The notes under the pieces: model-generated
Databases searched by the model: none
What the model was told of the DNA's origin: nothing
The model's input: only the letters and a program-made list of their open reading frames with translations
Program-made: the position numbers and the translations under genes
NCBI GenBank assembly: GCA_008828725.1
Contig: MEHQ01002658.1
Location: 13,077 to 77,076 of the forward strand
Length of the DNA stretch: 64,000 nt
Origin: Saccharina japonica
Lineage: Eukaryota > Sar > Phaeophyceae > Laminariales > Laminariaceae
Reading direction: 5' to 3'
Part shown: positions 22,201-27,437 of the stretch, piece by piece
Layout of the letters: every line of letters starts with the position of its first letter
Numbering within the stretch: the first letter of the stretch is position 1

Positions 22201-25200
22201 CTGTAATCACAGCATAACGGGTTTGTTTATCGTATAACGGCTTTATCCATCGTGTATCGGATGCAGTATAATAATCATGTCACGGCTTTGTGCATCGTCT
22301 AATGGCTTTGTGCATCGTCTCATGACTTGGTTTATCGGGTAACGGCTTTGTTTATCGTGTAACGGCTTTGTTTATCGTGTAACGGCTGTGAGCATCGTCT
22401 TATGGCTTTGTTCATCGTGTAACGGTTTAGTGCATCGTCTAATGGCTTTTGTTATTTGTCTAATGACTTGGTTCATCGTCTGACGGGTTTGGTCATCGTG
22501 TAACATTTTTTTCTCATCGTCCCTGTGGAAGCGCAGGACATGCGAGAGGCTGAACGAAGGCTCAAGTCGTTCAAGGGTGGTGTTCCAGCCGTCCGCCATG
22601 CCAAGGTCAAAGGAAACGAACGTCCGAACTAAGAATACCTGGGAGGTGCGATGATATGAAAAACGTGCCTGTACGCGACGTTTGGTTGGGTGCAGGAAAT
22701 TTGTGGAGTCGACTTTCGATGTCAAAGGCGAATGCTCATGCCTTGCTGATAGTATTATGACTGCAAAGAGGTCCTTGGGGCGCTCTGTCCTACGTACTGG
22801 TAGTCCTTAAATACTAGCCTTGTGTACCACCCAGGACCGTAACGGAGGGGGCTTGGTATCGTCGTACATATTTCACACCTCGCTGTACCTCATCAGGCCT
22901 ATCATGTTTATTTTTCGCGCACGCCCAAGGAAAATTCCATTGCACTTCGCTGCACTTCATGGGCGTCCATGGTACAACTGCCATGGGACTTTCATATGCT
23001 TTCAGGGCATGTTCATGAAAGCTCTCTATTATACGACATGCCCATGGGCTTTCGTGTGCGTCCAGCATGGCACCCCATGCGCCTTTCGTAGCCTTCCGGG
23101 GTACTTCCATGGCAGTTACACGAAGAATACCAGTCTCTCTCGTGATTTCGTGAACGTTGGCGAAACCGATGGCTCGTGGATGACAGTTTCACGGAGGCTT
23201 TCATGAAAACTTCCATGCGCGTGCGGGACTGCCGTGGATCTGCCATGGGGTAGTACTATGAAAATGACATAAGGTGCCATGAGGTTCCACTAAATTCCGT
23301 GGAAGTGCCATGCTGTGCCACATAACCACTCATGCCACGGTATACCGCATATAGGTGTAGGGGCTGGTGCAGTTAGTATATGCTTTCTGAGCCAATATGT
23401 TGTGACTGACTATTAGTATACTCTATCTAGTATTTTCCTTCTGAGGCAATATTTTCTGACTACCTATTACTGCTGTAGTATACTCTAGTATTTGCCTTCT
23501 GAGGCAACATTTTCTGACTGGCTATTAGTATACTCTAGTATTTTCCTTCTGAGGCAACATTTTCTGACTGATTATTAGTATACTCCTCAAGTGAGTAAGT
23601 ACACTACTACCGGATAGTATGATAATTCAATTCCTCTATTTGCGATTTAGGAATAGCGCAGGGAAGGTTTGGTCCAGCTCCGCGAACGAATCCTTTCGAA
23701 GTCGTTTTTCGGGTGAGATGTTGAGCTCCTCATGCGAGGCACCCAGAACAATAAGCCACCACCCCTATAATGGTGGCATCACTCTGACGTTCCACGACGT
23801 TCTTATCACAGCCCCATGGCATGCTCATGCTCATGGCAGTGCCACATGGCAACTTTCATGGCAACTCATGGCACTGCCAGCCATAGCAGTACACACTCCC
23901 ATCATGGCAGTACCATGATCATCCTGTGGCAGTCCCCATGGCAATCCCACATGGTATTTTCATGGAGGCAGGGCCATGAGCGCTCATGAACGCCTATCCA
24001 CGTTCACGAACATTCATGGCACTGCCACGGGGACTGCCATGGACAAGCCAGATTGTCTGCAGCCATGGCACCCATACACCAACATATCCAAGAAATGAGG
24101 CGTGTTTCACGGCAAACAGAAAACTTTGCATCAACAACAGGCGAAATATATCAATCGCGAACGGGGCGCGGCGCAGCAGCCACCGCACACATGATATGAT
24201 ATCTGGTAGGGGTTTTATTTCCCAGATGGGGGAATGTGCCAACTAAACAAAACTCAATTTCAACGGAGATTCCTCGGCGACCGGAAGCTACACGCAAGCA
24301 AGAGCTAGCAAGCGAGGCGGCTCTCCGGGCAGTGCTGAGAGACGTACAACACGACGCGTAAAGGAATATACAGCGCGGGCCGGATGACTCGTCACAGAAA
24401 AGTGTCACGACGTCTGGCTGTAACGCGAATGCCCAGTTTGAGTACTTTCCAACTCGATGTTTTTCCCAGCTTGAGTACTTTCCAACTCGATTTTTTCGGA
24501 GCAAACGTATTAAGTCCGAAAACAAAAGCAACCTGCTGTATTTAGGCAAAATGTGGCTACGCCGTACTCGTATACACTTGGGGTACGTTTATAACTCTTA
24601 TAAAAGACTTCTAACCTTTGGCTTATCGAACGAAAACGTACAAACCACACGTCAGATGAAGTACAGCGAAGAGGAGCTGGCCCAGGCTGCCGCCAAAGTG
24701 AACGACGGCGCCTTGTACTTCAGGGGCTTGGACTGGGAAAACGCCACCGGAAAGTTCGGGCACAACGTCACCCCGTGGCGAGAACATTACTCCAATTGCT
24801 GGGCAGACCTTTACAAGGTGAAGCGTCGAGCAAGCGCCCGTGAAGCACTACAGTACTACTGCTGTAGTCTGACGTGCGCTACATTAGGGTCACGATAGTG
24901 GTCCCTCTATAGTGCCGGTTGAGTAGTGCCGGCTGCCCGCTATAAGGGCCTGTTTTGTTTTCTTCATTTTTTTCCATGCCATTTATTATCTTCGCCCTTT
25001 TTTTCTATCTCTCTCCCTCTTAGTCGTAACTCAGATCCGAGGTCACTAAGTAGGCTCTCCTCCTCCTCCCTCCCTCCCCACTACGGCACGTGCCTTGCAT
25101 GCTATATTGCGAGAAGATGTCAGCACTCTCTTCCCTTGTCGACTCTCGTCGAATTGTGCCTGTGGAATCGCGGCACAGCATCGCTTGGCACAGCAGATGG

Positions 25201-25794
25201 GATGAACCAGTGTAGCCGTGCGCGGAGTAGGTGCCGGTTGCCGCTATTATAGTGCCGGTATTGTTCGCTGGCGCATGCTGCCCCTATAGAGAGACCATTG
25301 CTGTATTATACCTGGTAGCACTTTTCGACCGAACTACAGTACTACTGTACGAAGCTTTCTTACGATCTGCCAGCGTCGCACCTGACCAAGCACCCCTGAA
25401 AGATCCGTCGTCGTTGTTCGTCGCATACAGAAGGAGTGCCTCTCGTATGGTGTCGGATGAGTAGGGCCGATTGCCCGCTATAGGGCTAGTGGAATCGCAT
25501 GGCACAGACGCGGGTTCACCAGTAGTGTGGTAGTGTGGGTAGTAGTAGTAGTGCCGGTTGCCGCTATTATAGTGCCGCTATTGTTGGCTGGCGCATACCG
25601 GCACTATAGAGGCACCCCTGATGTACTGGTACACAACATGCATATGTCGGTGATGCGCCACTCGTCGATTTCAATGCTCGCGCTTTATCCAGGATGTCAA
25701 CGAGGGACTTGGACGGCTGATGGACAACCCGGCCATCCGCGACGCCCCCGCATTTGCCGCGGAGTTCCACGACGACAGTTTATGGCCGCTTTAG
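6940..25794 (+). CDS. Glycosyltransferase-like gene, seven visible exons, 5' end unresolved
   Basis: Joining 6940-7104, 15964-16080, 17606-17707, 20419-20541, 21771-21967, 24667-24817 and 25693-25794 gives 318 codons without a stop until TAG. The first four junctions are phase 0, the fifth is phase 2 and the last is phase 0. The product looks like a nucleotide-sugar-using GT-A type transferase. It has an N-terminal FFAYG strand with TLVTNP, then REWFTRL and LSRSPYE running into LALDSQALCC, which sits where a DxD metal motif is expected. FDIAFAVQ, VLMYRLNENTRRLFRRW, SDQ and VHFVHYN follow. The second acidic residue of DxD appears as Gln, so activity is uncertain. No start Met or membrane anchor is visible; an upstream exon is expected. 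Introns are filled with MITEs, SINEs and tandem repeats. Including the last two exons is an inference from phase and a strong donor; otherwise the frame stops at 21971. Confidence 0.72.
7105..7917. other. Start of 8.9-kb intron; degraded family-B elements
   Basis: Segments at about 7130-7300 and 7553-7735 carry fragments of the AATAAGAAA / CAGCCTGGACCAGATTT family (complete example at 9229-9406). About 7400-7530 holds a copy of the AC-tailed retroposon repeat. No coding frame of note. Confidence 0.5.
7918..8560. repeat. Array of TTACTTCCATGGAAGTAA palindromes
   Basis: Two blocks (about 7918-8155 and 8300-8560) consist largely of the palindrome TTACTTCCATGGAAGTAA and variants such as AACTTCCATGGAAGCT, with about 20-30 bp spacing. 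An unrelated 140-bp segment sits between the blocks. Each unit can pair with itself or any neighbour, so the array could extrude cruciforms. It lies inside the long intron of the glycosyltransferase-like gene. CCATGG-rich relatives occur at 22930-23335 and 23810-24065. Confidence 0.8.
9131..9216. mobile_element. TIR element, family E, short copy
   Basis: TATACGGTGTAGTGCCGGTT at the left and GTACCGGCACTATGGAGG at the right are inverted ends of the TATAGTGCCGGT family. Longer copies lie at 24903-25284, 25457-25613 and 32474-32641. Confidence 0.6.
9229..9406. mobile_element. TIR element, family B (CAGTACAGGACACCTAATAA)
   Basis: ACAGTACAGGACCCCTAATA at the left mirrors TATTAGGTGTCCTGTACTGT at the right, with a repeated AATAAGAAA motif inside and CAGCCTGGACCAGATTTCC before the right end. 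Related copies are at 6660-6727 (partial), 7553-7735, 15082-15268 and 59603-59747. Non-coding. Confidence 0.75.
9480..11080. other. Intron sequence, mostly unique
   Basis: An inverted copy of the AC-tailed retroposon repeat lies at about 9470-9575, and an inverted family-G fragment at about 10463-10592. An AT-only near-palindrome built of TTTAAATT units lies at about 11030-11060. No exon signal was recognised. Confidence 0.45.
11082..11254 (+). repeat. Dispersed repeat ending in a poly(T)-flanked MSFDEI-like reading frame
   Basis: The block runs from CCTGAATTCTACAGCC through CGCGCGATCGAAGTATTACA to ATGAGCTTCGACGAAATCCT and a run of T. Relatives are at 51697-51874 and 55240-55336 (plus) and 56183-56300 (minus). 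Each contains an ATG followed by about 12 codons reading MSFDEI, then L or F and D/E, and then T9 or longer. The changes between copies include both silent and replacement ones. Read from the other strand it starts with poly(A). Probably a retroposon or a captured exon piece; function unknown. Confidence 0.55.
11990..12910. repeat. Two-level tandem repeat, about 465-bp dimer of 180-190-bp cores
   Basis: Four cores begin GCGTAAAAAGTACTCG or similar at about 12059, 12241, 12529 and 12724. Each contains CAGAGAGACTAC, ATGCGCGCACTTTT, GAAGTGTATGAAT and CATTCTCATGGAATAT. A 60-bp header (GTCGCACGAGAGCGATT, GAAGCACTCTCCGTCCG) precedes cores 1 and 3 only. The array is therefore a duplicated dimer rather than a simple four-unit array. 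It lies inside the first visible intron of the glycosyltransferase-like gene. Confidence 0.8.
13185..13432. mobile_element. MITE family A copy, left end degraded
   Basis: The copy shows TAAGTCAAAAACTGATTT, CCGATGAACAAT, CCGACGAATTTGGGCTAAGG, CCCGATCATTCAGAAACG and a right TIR CTCTATCGTAGCA. This matches the family whose complete TIR is TGCTACGATAGAGGTGCACC. Non-coding. Confidence 0.65.
13440..14640. other. Intron sequence without recognised feature
   Basis: No conserved exon or repeat boundary was seen. A short GTAAAGTCAGT/ACTGACTTTAC hairpin lies at about 13467-13502, and GTTGGTTGTTGGTTGT at about 14061-14076. Confidence 0.4.
14640..14990. repeat. Repeat with facing C and G homopolymers
   Basis: A C run of about 17, a TCCCC spacer and a G run of about 15 face each other at about 14747-14785. 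The flank ATGCGAGGGTCTATGGTCAT recurs inverted at about 16795-16915 and 27533-27645 (GACCATAGACCCTCGCG). A further C run is at about 14983-14994. This is probably a degraded TIR element with hairpin-prone ends; homopolymer lengths may be inaccurate. Confidence 0.5.
15082..15268. mobile_element. TIR element, family B
   Basis: GCAGGACACCTAATGAGTAA at the left is mirrored by TTCTTATTAGGTGTACTA at the right. The interior is diverged from the 9229 copy but keeps the paired AGGCTGTGG / CCCCAGCCT arms. Confidence 0.65.
15478..15770. mobile_element. MITE family A, complete copy
   Basis: ATGCTACGATAGAGGTATAC at the left and GTGCACCTCTACCCGTAGCA at the right form the TIR. In between are the family's TTTTTTTGGCTGAAACG, GGCTCCTTAACCCAAAACCG, ATTGTTCATCGGGTA, TCCTCCAAAATCAGTTTTTG and ACCCTCAGA boxes. 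About 290 bp, no coding frame. Other copies: 13185, 16450, 18205, 18535, 19487, 21115, 37883, 50052. Confidence 0.8.
15964..16080 (+). CDS. Glycosyltransferase-like gene, second visible exon
   Basis: Thirty-nine codons lie between an acceptor TGGCACAG and a GTGTGA donor, phase 0 at both ends. The peptide begins VMDVQEEHMLPGEVPSW and ends REWFTRLQYLSRSPYE. An aromatic-rich R..W..RL..L..SPY helix immediately before the hydrophobic strand of the DxD-like motif is usual in nucleotide-diphospho-sugar transferases. It reads directly into LALDSQ of the next exon. Confidence 0.78.
16130..16260. repeat. (GTT)n microsatellite
   Basis: Interrupted GTT/TTG repeats, with about 13 uninterrupted units around 16197-16236. 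They lie in the second visible intron of the glycosyltransferase-like gene. Confidence 0.9.
16450..16697. mobile_element. MITE family A, complete copy
   Basis: Left end CGTGCTACGGTAGAAGAGGT, right end GTGCACCTCTATCGTAGCAT. Internal boxes are in the same order as the 15478 copy. Upstream (about 16350-16420) a separate repeat, GAGCCACTCGTTCGAGTGGC with GGTAGTGAAAATG, recurs at 20765-20840. Confidence 0.78.
16780..17500. other. Intron sequence with a repeated GACCATAGACCCTCGCG block
   Basis: About 16795-16915 matches 27533-27645 (CGTAGTCGTATGACCATAGA through TGGGTTTTCACCAACCAG) and, inverted, 14640-14735. The rest has no recognised exon. A short TGCTAACTGCTAACCGCTAA-like run lies at about 17450-17480. 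Confidence 0.45.
17606..17707 (+). CDS. Glycosyltransferase-like gene, third visible exon (DxD-like motif)
   Basis: Thirty-four codons between ATTATCAG and GTAGGC, phase 0 at both ends. It begins VTLALDSQALCC and ends EFDIAFAVQ. In this fold a hydrophobic strand ending LD.D binds the metal and sugar nucleotide, and FDIA lies one strand further on. Here the second Asp of DxD is Gln. The splice sites and smooth joining to both neighbours support the exon strongly. Confidence 0.8.
18050..18213. mobile_element. Two piggyBac-like MITEs (family C) in tandem
   Basis: Copy one runs from about 18050 (CATGCAGAACTGAAAAC) to 18124. Copy two begins at 18125 and ends CGTTTCTTAAGGGGTTAA at 18213. Both carry CACACTAATTCCAAGT and TGTCCCCAAA, the reverse complement of the 6570 element. 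The shared boundary is a TTAA. The outer right TTAA continues into family-A sequence (GGGGCTCTATACTA), so they seem to have inserted at its internal TTAA. Confidence 0.75.
18205..18525. mobile_element. MITE family A interrupted by a family C element
   Basis: Family-A boxes (ACTGATGTTGGAGGAAAGTA, AAGTGCTACCCGA, CCGACGATTTTAGG) are followed at 18357-18444 by a complete family-C element with CCCCTTAAGAACTGG ends. Family A then resumes (AAGGAGACC, a C run, TCAGAAAATGTTTCAGCC, CTCTATCGTAGCACG). The insertion lies exactly where undisturbed copies read GGGTTAAGG. Confidence 0.8.
18357..18444. mobile_element. piggyBac-like MITE (family C) nested in family A
   Basis: Ends CCCCTTAAGAACTGGTCC and CAGTTCTGAATGGG. 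The right flank is TTAA and the left flank is the near-match GTAA. Core GGGGACAAGCTACTTGGAAT then TAGTGTGGGAC. Confidence 0.78.
18535..18790. mobile_element. MITE family A copy
   Basis: Contains CTCACTTAGGGGGCTCTA, CACTGATTTTGGAGGAAAAT, ACCCGATGAACAATCC, TTCGACGATTTTGGGTTGAA, CGATCGTTCAGAAAAT and the right TIR CTCTTATCGCAGCACGCG. It abuts the preceding copy head to tail. Confidence 0.72.
19487..19948. mobile_element. MITE family A carrying a nested SINE
   Basis: The left part (CATGCTATACGATAAAGGTG, TTTTTTGGCTGAAACCG, CCTTAACCCCAAACCGTCGG) and right part (TCGGGTGGCACTTTC, AGCAGTTTTTCGGTGAGG, GGTACACCTCTACCATAGCA) together make one family-A element. It is split by SINE sequence at about 19622-19812. 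AAGGC lies on both sides of the insert (about 19618-19622 and 19821-19825) and may be a short target duplication. Confidence 0.78.
19622..19812 (+). mobile_element. SINE body, headless copy nested in MITE A
   Basis: GGCGGAATCCGACGCAAGTC through TCGCGATAAAAATGC, GTGACCCCGGATCTGAGTTA and AAGGGCGAAGATAATAAATG to an A-rich tail. Same orientation as the 4260 element; the tRNA-like head is missing. Confidence 0.82.
20419..20541 (+). CDS. Glycosyltransferase-like gene, fourth visible exon
   Basis: Forty-one codons between CCCTGTCAG and GTGAGA, phase 0 at both ends. The peptide contains APHNWVLMYRLNENTRRLF and ends AGSDQ. The pattern (a V.MY strand, N.NTRRLFR.W helix, then SDQ) corresponds to the NxGV.xy ... 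lf..W ... DQ block of nucleotide-diphospho-sugar transferases. The Asp of DQ is usually placed at the acceptor side of the active site. Confidence 0.82.
21115..21345. mobile_element. MITE family A copy
   Basis: Left CGTGCTACGATAGATATATG and right GTGCACCTCTACCGTGGCAT, with GGTTCCTTAACCCGAAATCG, CTCATCGGGTAGCAC and CCTCCACAATCTG in between. It lies in the intron before the fifth visible exon. Confidence 0.72.
21571..21770 (+). repeat. 100-bp tandem duplication ending at a splice acceptor
   Basis: Copy one (21571-21672) and copy two (21673-21770) share GTCAGGCCTGAATATCACGT, CATTACAACTCCGTCGC and the stretch between. Copy two ends GTTTGTTTTAG, the acceptor of the next exon. Copy one lacks that T-rich AG and instead runs into GGGGGTTA. 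Confidence 0.75.
21771..21967 (+). CDS. Glycosyltransferase-like gene, fifth visible exon
   Basis: Begins after TTTGTTTTAG. In frame it reads MTLHMAAGSLALQGKLN, GIVSENVALATIPY, a Pro-rich turn and GPVHFVHYNAYSRLEEE. The helix after SDQ, the V..EN.AL strand and the final VHF.HYN correspond to the end of the catalytic fold, where a His coordinates the metal or phosphate in related enzymes. At 21966-21971 the frame reads ACG TGA. The TGA is part of GTGAGTGG, a near-ideal donor, so a phase-2 splice at 21967 is proposed. If it is not used, translation ends at 21971. Confidence 0.78.
21991..22009. other. Tn5 / Nextera mosaic end (sequencing adapter remnant)
   Basis: CTGTCTCTTATACACATCT is a perfect copy of the 19-base transposase mosaic end used in tagmentation and mate-pair libraries. 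Chance occurrence of a specified 19-mer in a window this size is negligible, and no Tn5 or IS50 genes are nearby. It is best read as untrimmed adapter left in the assembly 24 bp downstream of an exon. The sequences on its two sides may not be contiguous in the genome. Confidence 0.93.
22115..22515. repeat. Minisatellite, about 20-22-bp unit (CATCGTCTAATGGCTTTGTT)
   Basis: About 18 degenerate units of the form CATCGTGTAACGGCTTTGTT lie in one run. It is in the intron between the fifth and sixth visible exons of the glycosyltransferase-like gene, if those exons belong together. Confidence 0.82.
22930..23335. repeat. CCATGG-rich degenerate array, block 1
   Basis: Repeated short motifs such as CTGCCATGGG, TTCCATGGCAG, GTCCATGG and CATGCCCATGGG make this block unusually rich in CATG. 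It is less regular than the 7918-8560 array. Frames on both strands are artefacts of the repeat. Confidence 0.6.
23386..23586. repeat. Tandem repeat, about 58 bp by about 3.5
   Basis: The unit CCTTCTGAGGCAACATTTTC then TGACTG, TATTAGTATACTC and TAGTATTTT recurs four times with minor changes. One unit contains an inserted TGCTGTAG. Confidence 0.85.
23810..24065. repeat. CATGGCA-rich degenerate array, block 2
   Basis: Many CATGGCAGTGCCATGG-type palindromic fragments (GGCAACTTTCATGGCAACTC, GGCACTGCCA, GGCAGTACCATG). It resembles block 1 and the 7918 array in being built of ATGG/CCAT half-palindromes. Confidence 0.65.
24667..24817 (+). CDS. Probable sixth exon of the glycosyltransferase-like gene
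   Basis: The frame reads EEELAQAAAKVNDGALYF, RGLDWENATGKFGHN, then WREHYSNCWADLYK, ending at a GTGAAG donor. Composition and lack of repeats look coding. An acceptor AGTACAG at 24666 gives the phase needed after 21967 (AC plus C). An alternative is a separate gene starting at ATG 24656 (MKYSEEELAQ) with the same donor. No family was recognised for this segment. The adapter sequence lies in the intervening intron, so continuity is not proven. Confidence 0.6.
24903..25284. mobile_element. TIR element, family E, split by a SINE
   Basis: CTCTATAGTGCCGGTTGAGT at the left and a degraded CCCCTATAGAGAGACC at the right. The interior GATGGGATGAACCAGTGTAG, GGTGCCGGTTGCCGCTATTA and TTGTTCGCTGGCGCAT match the other copies. 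SINE sequence interrupts it at about 24948-25155. The element makes up much of the 875-bp intron. Confidence 0.72.
24948..25155 (-). mobile_element. SINE tail, headless copy nested in family E element
   Basis: T-rich start, CCATTTATTATCTTCGCCCT, CGTAACTCAGATCCGAGGTC, CCCCACTACGGCACGTGCCT, GCGAGAAGATGTCAGCAC and CTTGTCGACTCTCGTCGAAT, in minus orientation. Confidence 0.82.
25457..25613. mobile_element. TIR element, family E
   Basis: AGTAGGGCCGATTGCCCGCT at the left and GGCGCATACCGGCACTATAG at the right, with GGTGCCGGTTGCCGCTATT-type core. It is the second family-E copy in the same intron. Confidence 0.7.
25693..25794 (+). CDS. Probable last exon of the glycosyltransferase-like gene
   Basis: Acceptor TTTATCCAG, then DVNEGLGRLMDN, PAIRDAPAFAAEFHDD and SLWPL before TAG. 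Thirty-three codons, phase 0, matching the donor at 24817. The 3' half of this exon, from codon 18 on, is repeated exactly at 26635 as part of an 803-bp duplication. The second copy has no upstream half and is presumably untranslated. Confidence 0.62.
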   Translation, partial: DVNEGLGRLMDNPAIRDAPAFAAEFHDDSLWPL

Positions 25795-26546
25795 TCGGGC
25801 AAAGGGGCTGCAGTTTCGACGAGCTGAGGTATATGTTGCCTGGTGGGAATACATTTCGTGCCCGCAGTTTTCTGATTGGTCAAGTTTTTAGATTTGACTT
25901 TTTGATTGGTGGAAATTCCTTGGTCGATATTTGTCGTCATCCGGAATCGGTACTTGAAGTACAACCACGGGAGAAATCACAGCACCTCGCGGCTGCGAGA
26001 TGAAACGTATATAGTGGAGATGAGGTGCTGTACTCCCAGCTTTAAAAAAAAATGGCTGGCTCTGGGGATCGGACCTGGCGTGTTGTGCTGTAGTGTTGTG
26101 CTGCAGTCTTGTGCTGCAATCTTGTGATGTAGTCTCGTGTTGCAGTCTTGTGCTACAGTCTTGTGCTGTAGGCTTTTGTGTTGGGTTGCAGTCGACTATG
26201 TATGGCATCATCAAGTATGCCAACCTTTTCGCAAGCTACTGTAGCTGCACTTTTGGATCGTTTATTAACCGAAGTACAGGTTGTCTGGCTATGAAGGAGC
26301 TCTCCCCGCTCCCTTTTTTTTTTAGTGATTTGTTGTTCCAGCTGTATGTGTGTGTATGTGTGTGTGTTTTTGCTGGAGCAGACAATGTTTGCGGCTGCCA
26401 CCAAGCGCAGCTAGCTGCTGTTGTAACTATGTAGTTCGAGGCAGACCGAAGAAGACGATTGGTTGTTCACTATCGGCCTCTTCCCACCAAGGGAAGGTGT
26501 TGAATATTGTCTGTACACCTATTAATAGTGGTTTTCCGCGACCCAA
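25744..26546 (+). repeat. 803-bp tandem duplication, copy 1
   Basis: Identical base for base, as far as can be read, to 26635-27437 (offset 891). It contains the last 17 codons of the upstream gene, a 15-bp-unit minisatellite (CTTGTGCTGCAGT, about 26088-26175), a T10 run and a (GT)n run at about 26346-26370. Open frames shared by both copies are repeats, not genes. Confidence 0.93.
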
Positions 26547-26634
26547 AGAGGGGCGGAAAGTAGGCAGAGTGTCGTGTGTACAGTACATTACGACCCCCCA
26601 ATGCTTTGCCGGGACGAAGAGGGAAATAATGGGG
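26547..26634. other. 88-bp spacer between duplication copies
   Basis: Unique spacer (AGAGGGGCGGAAAGTAGGCA ... GAGGGAAATAATGGG). Sequence just after copy 2 (GGGGGGGGGGAAGGCAGGAA) resembles the start of this spacer, so the true duplication may extend slightly past the recognised ends. Confidence 0.6.
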
Positions 26635-27437
26635 GCCCCCGCATTTGCCGCGGAGTTCCACGACGACAGTTTATGGCCGCTTTAGTCGGGCAAAGGGGCT
26701 GCAGTTTCGACGAGCTGAGGTATATGTTGCCTGGTGGGAATACATTTCGTGCCCGCAGTTTTCTGATTGGTCAAGTTTTTAGATTTGACTTTTTGATTGG
26801 TGGAAATTCCTTGGTCGATATTTGTCGTCATCCGGAATCGGTACTTGAAGTACAACCACGGGAGAAATCACAGCACCTCGCGGCTGCGAGATGAAACGTA
26901 TATAGTGGAGATGAGGTGCTGTACTCCCAGCTTTAAAAAAAAATGGCTGGCTCTGGGGATCGGACCTGGCGTGTTGTGCTGTAGTGTTGTGCTGCAGTCT
27001 TGTGCTGCAATCTTGTGATGTAGTCTCGTGTTGCAGTCTTGTGCTACAGTCTTGTGCTGTAGGCTTTTGTGTTGGGTTGCAGTCGACTATGTATGGCATC
27101 ATCAAGTATGCCAACCTTTTCGCAAGCTACTGTAGCTGCACTTTTGGATCGTTTATTAACCGAAGTACAGGTTGTCTGGCTATGAAGGAGCTCTCCCCGC
27201 TCCCTTTTTTTTTTAGTGATTTGTTGTTCCAGCTGTATGTGTGTGTATGTGTGTGTGTTTTTGCTGGAGCAGACAATGTTTGCGGCTGCCACCAAGCGCA
27301 GCTAGCTGCTGTTGTAACTATGTAGTTCGAGGCAGACCGAAGAAGACGATTGGTTGTTCACTATCGGCCTCTTCCCACCAAGGGAAGGTGTTGAATATTG
27401 TCTGTACACCTATTAATAGTGGTTTTCCGCGACCCAA
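26635..27437 (+). repeat. 803-bp tandem duplication, copy 2
   Basis: Second copy of the block at 25744. It carries a truncated duplicate of the terminal exon (APAFAAEFHDDSLWPL then TAG) that lacks its acceptor. Confidence 0.93.
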
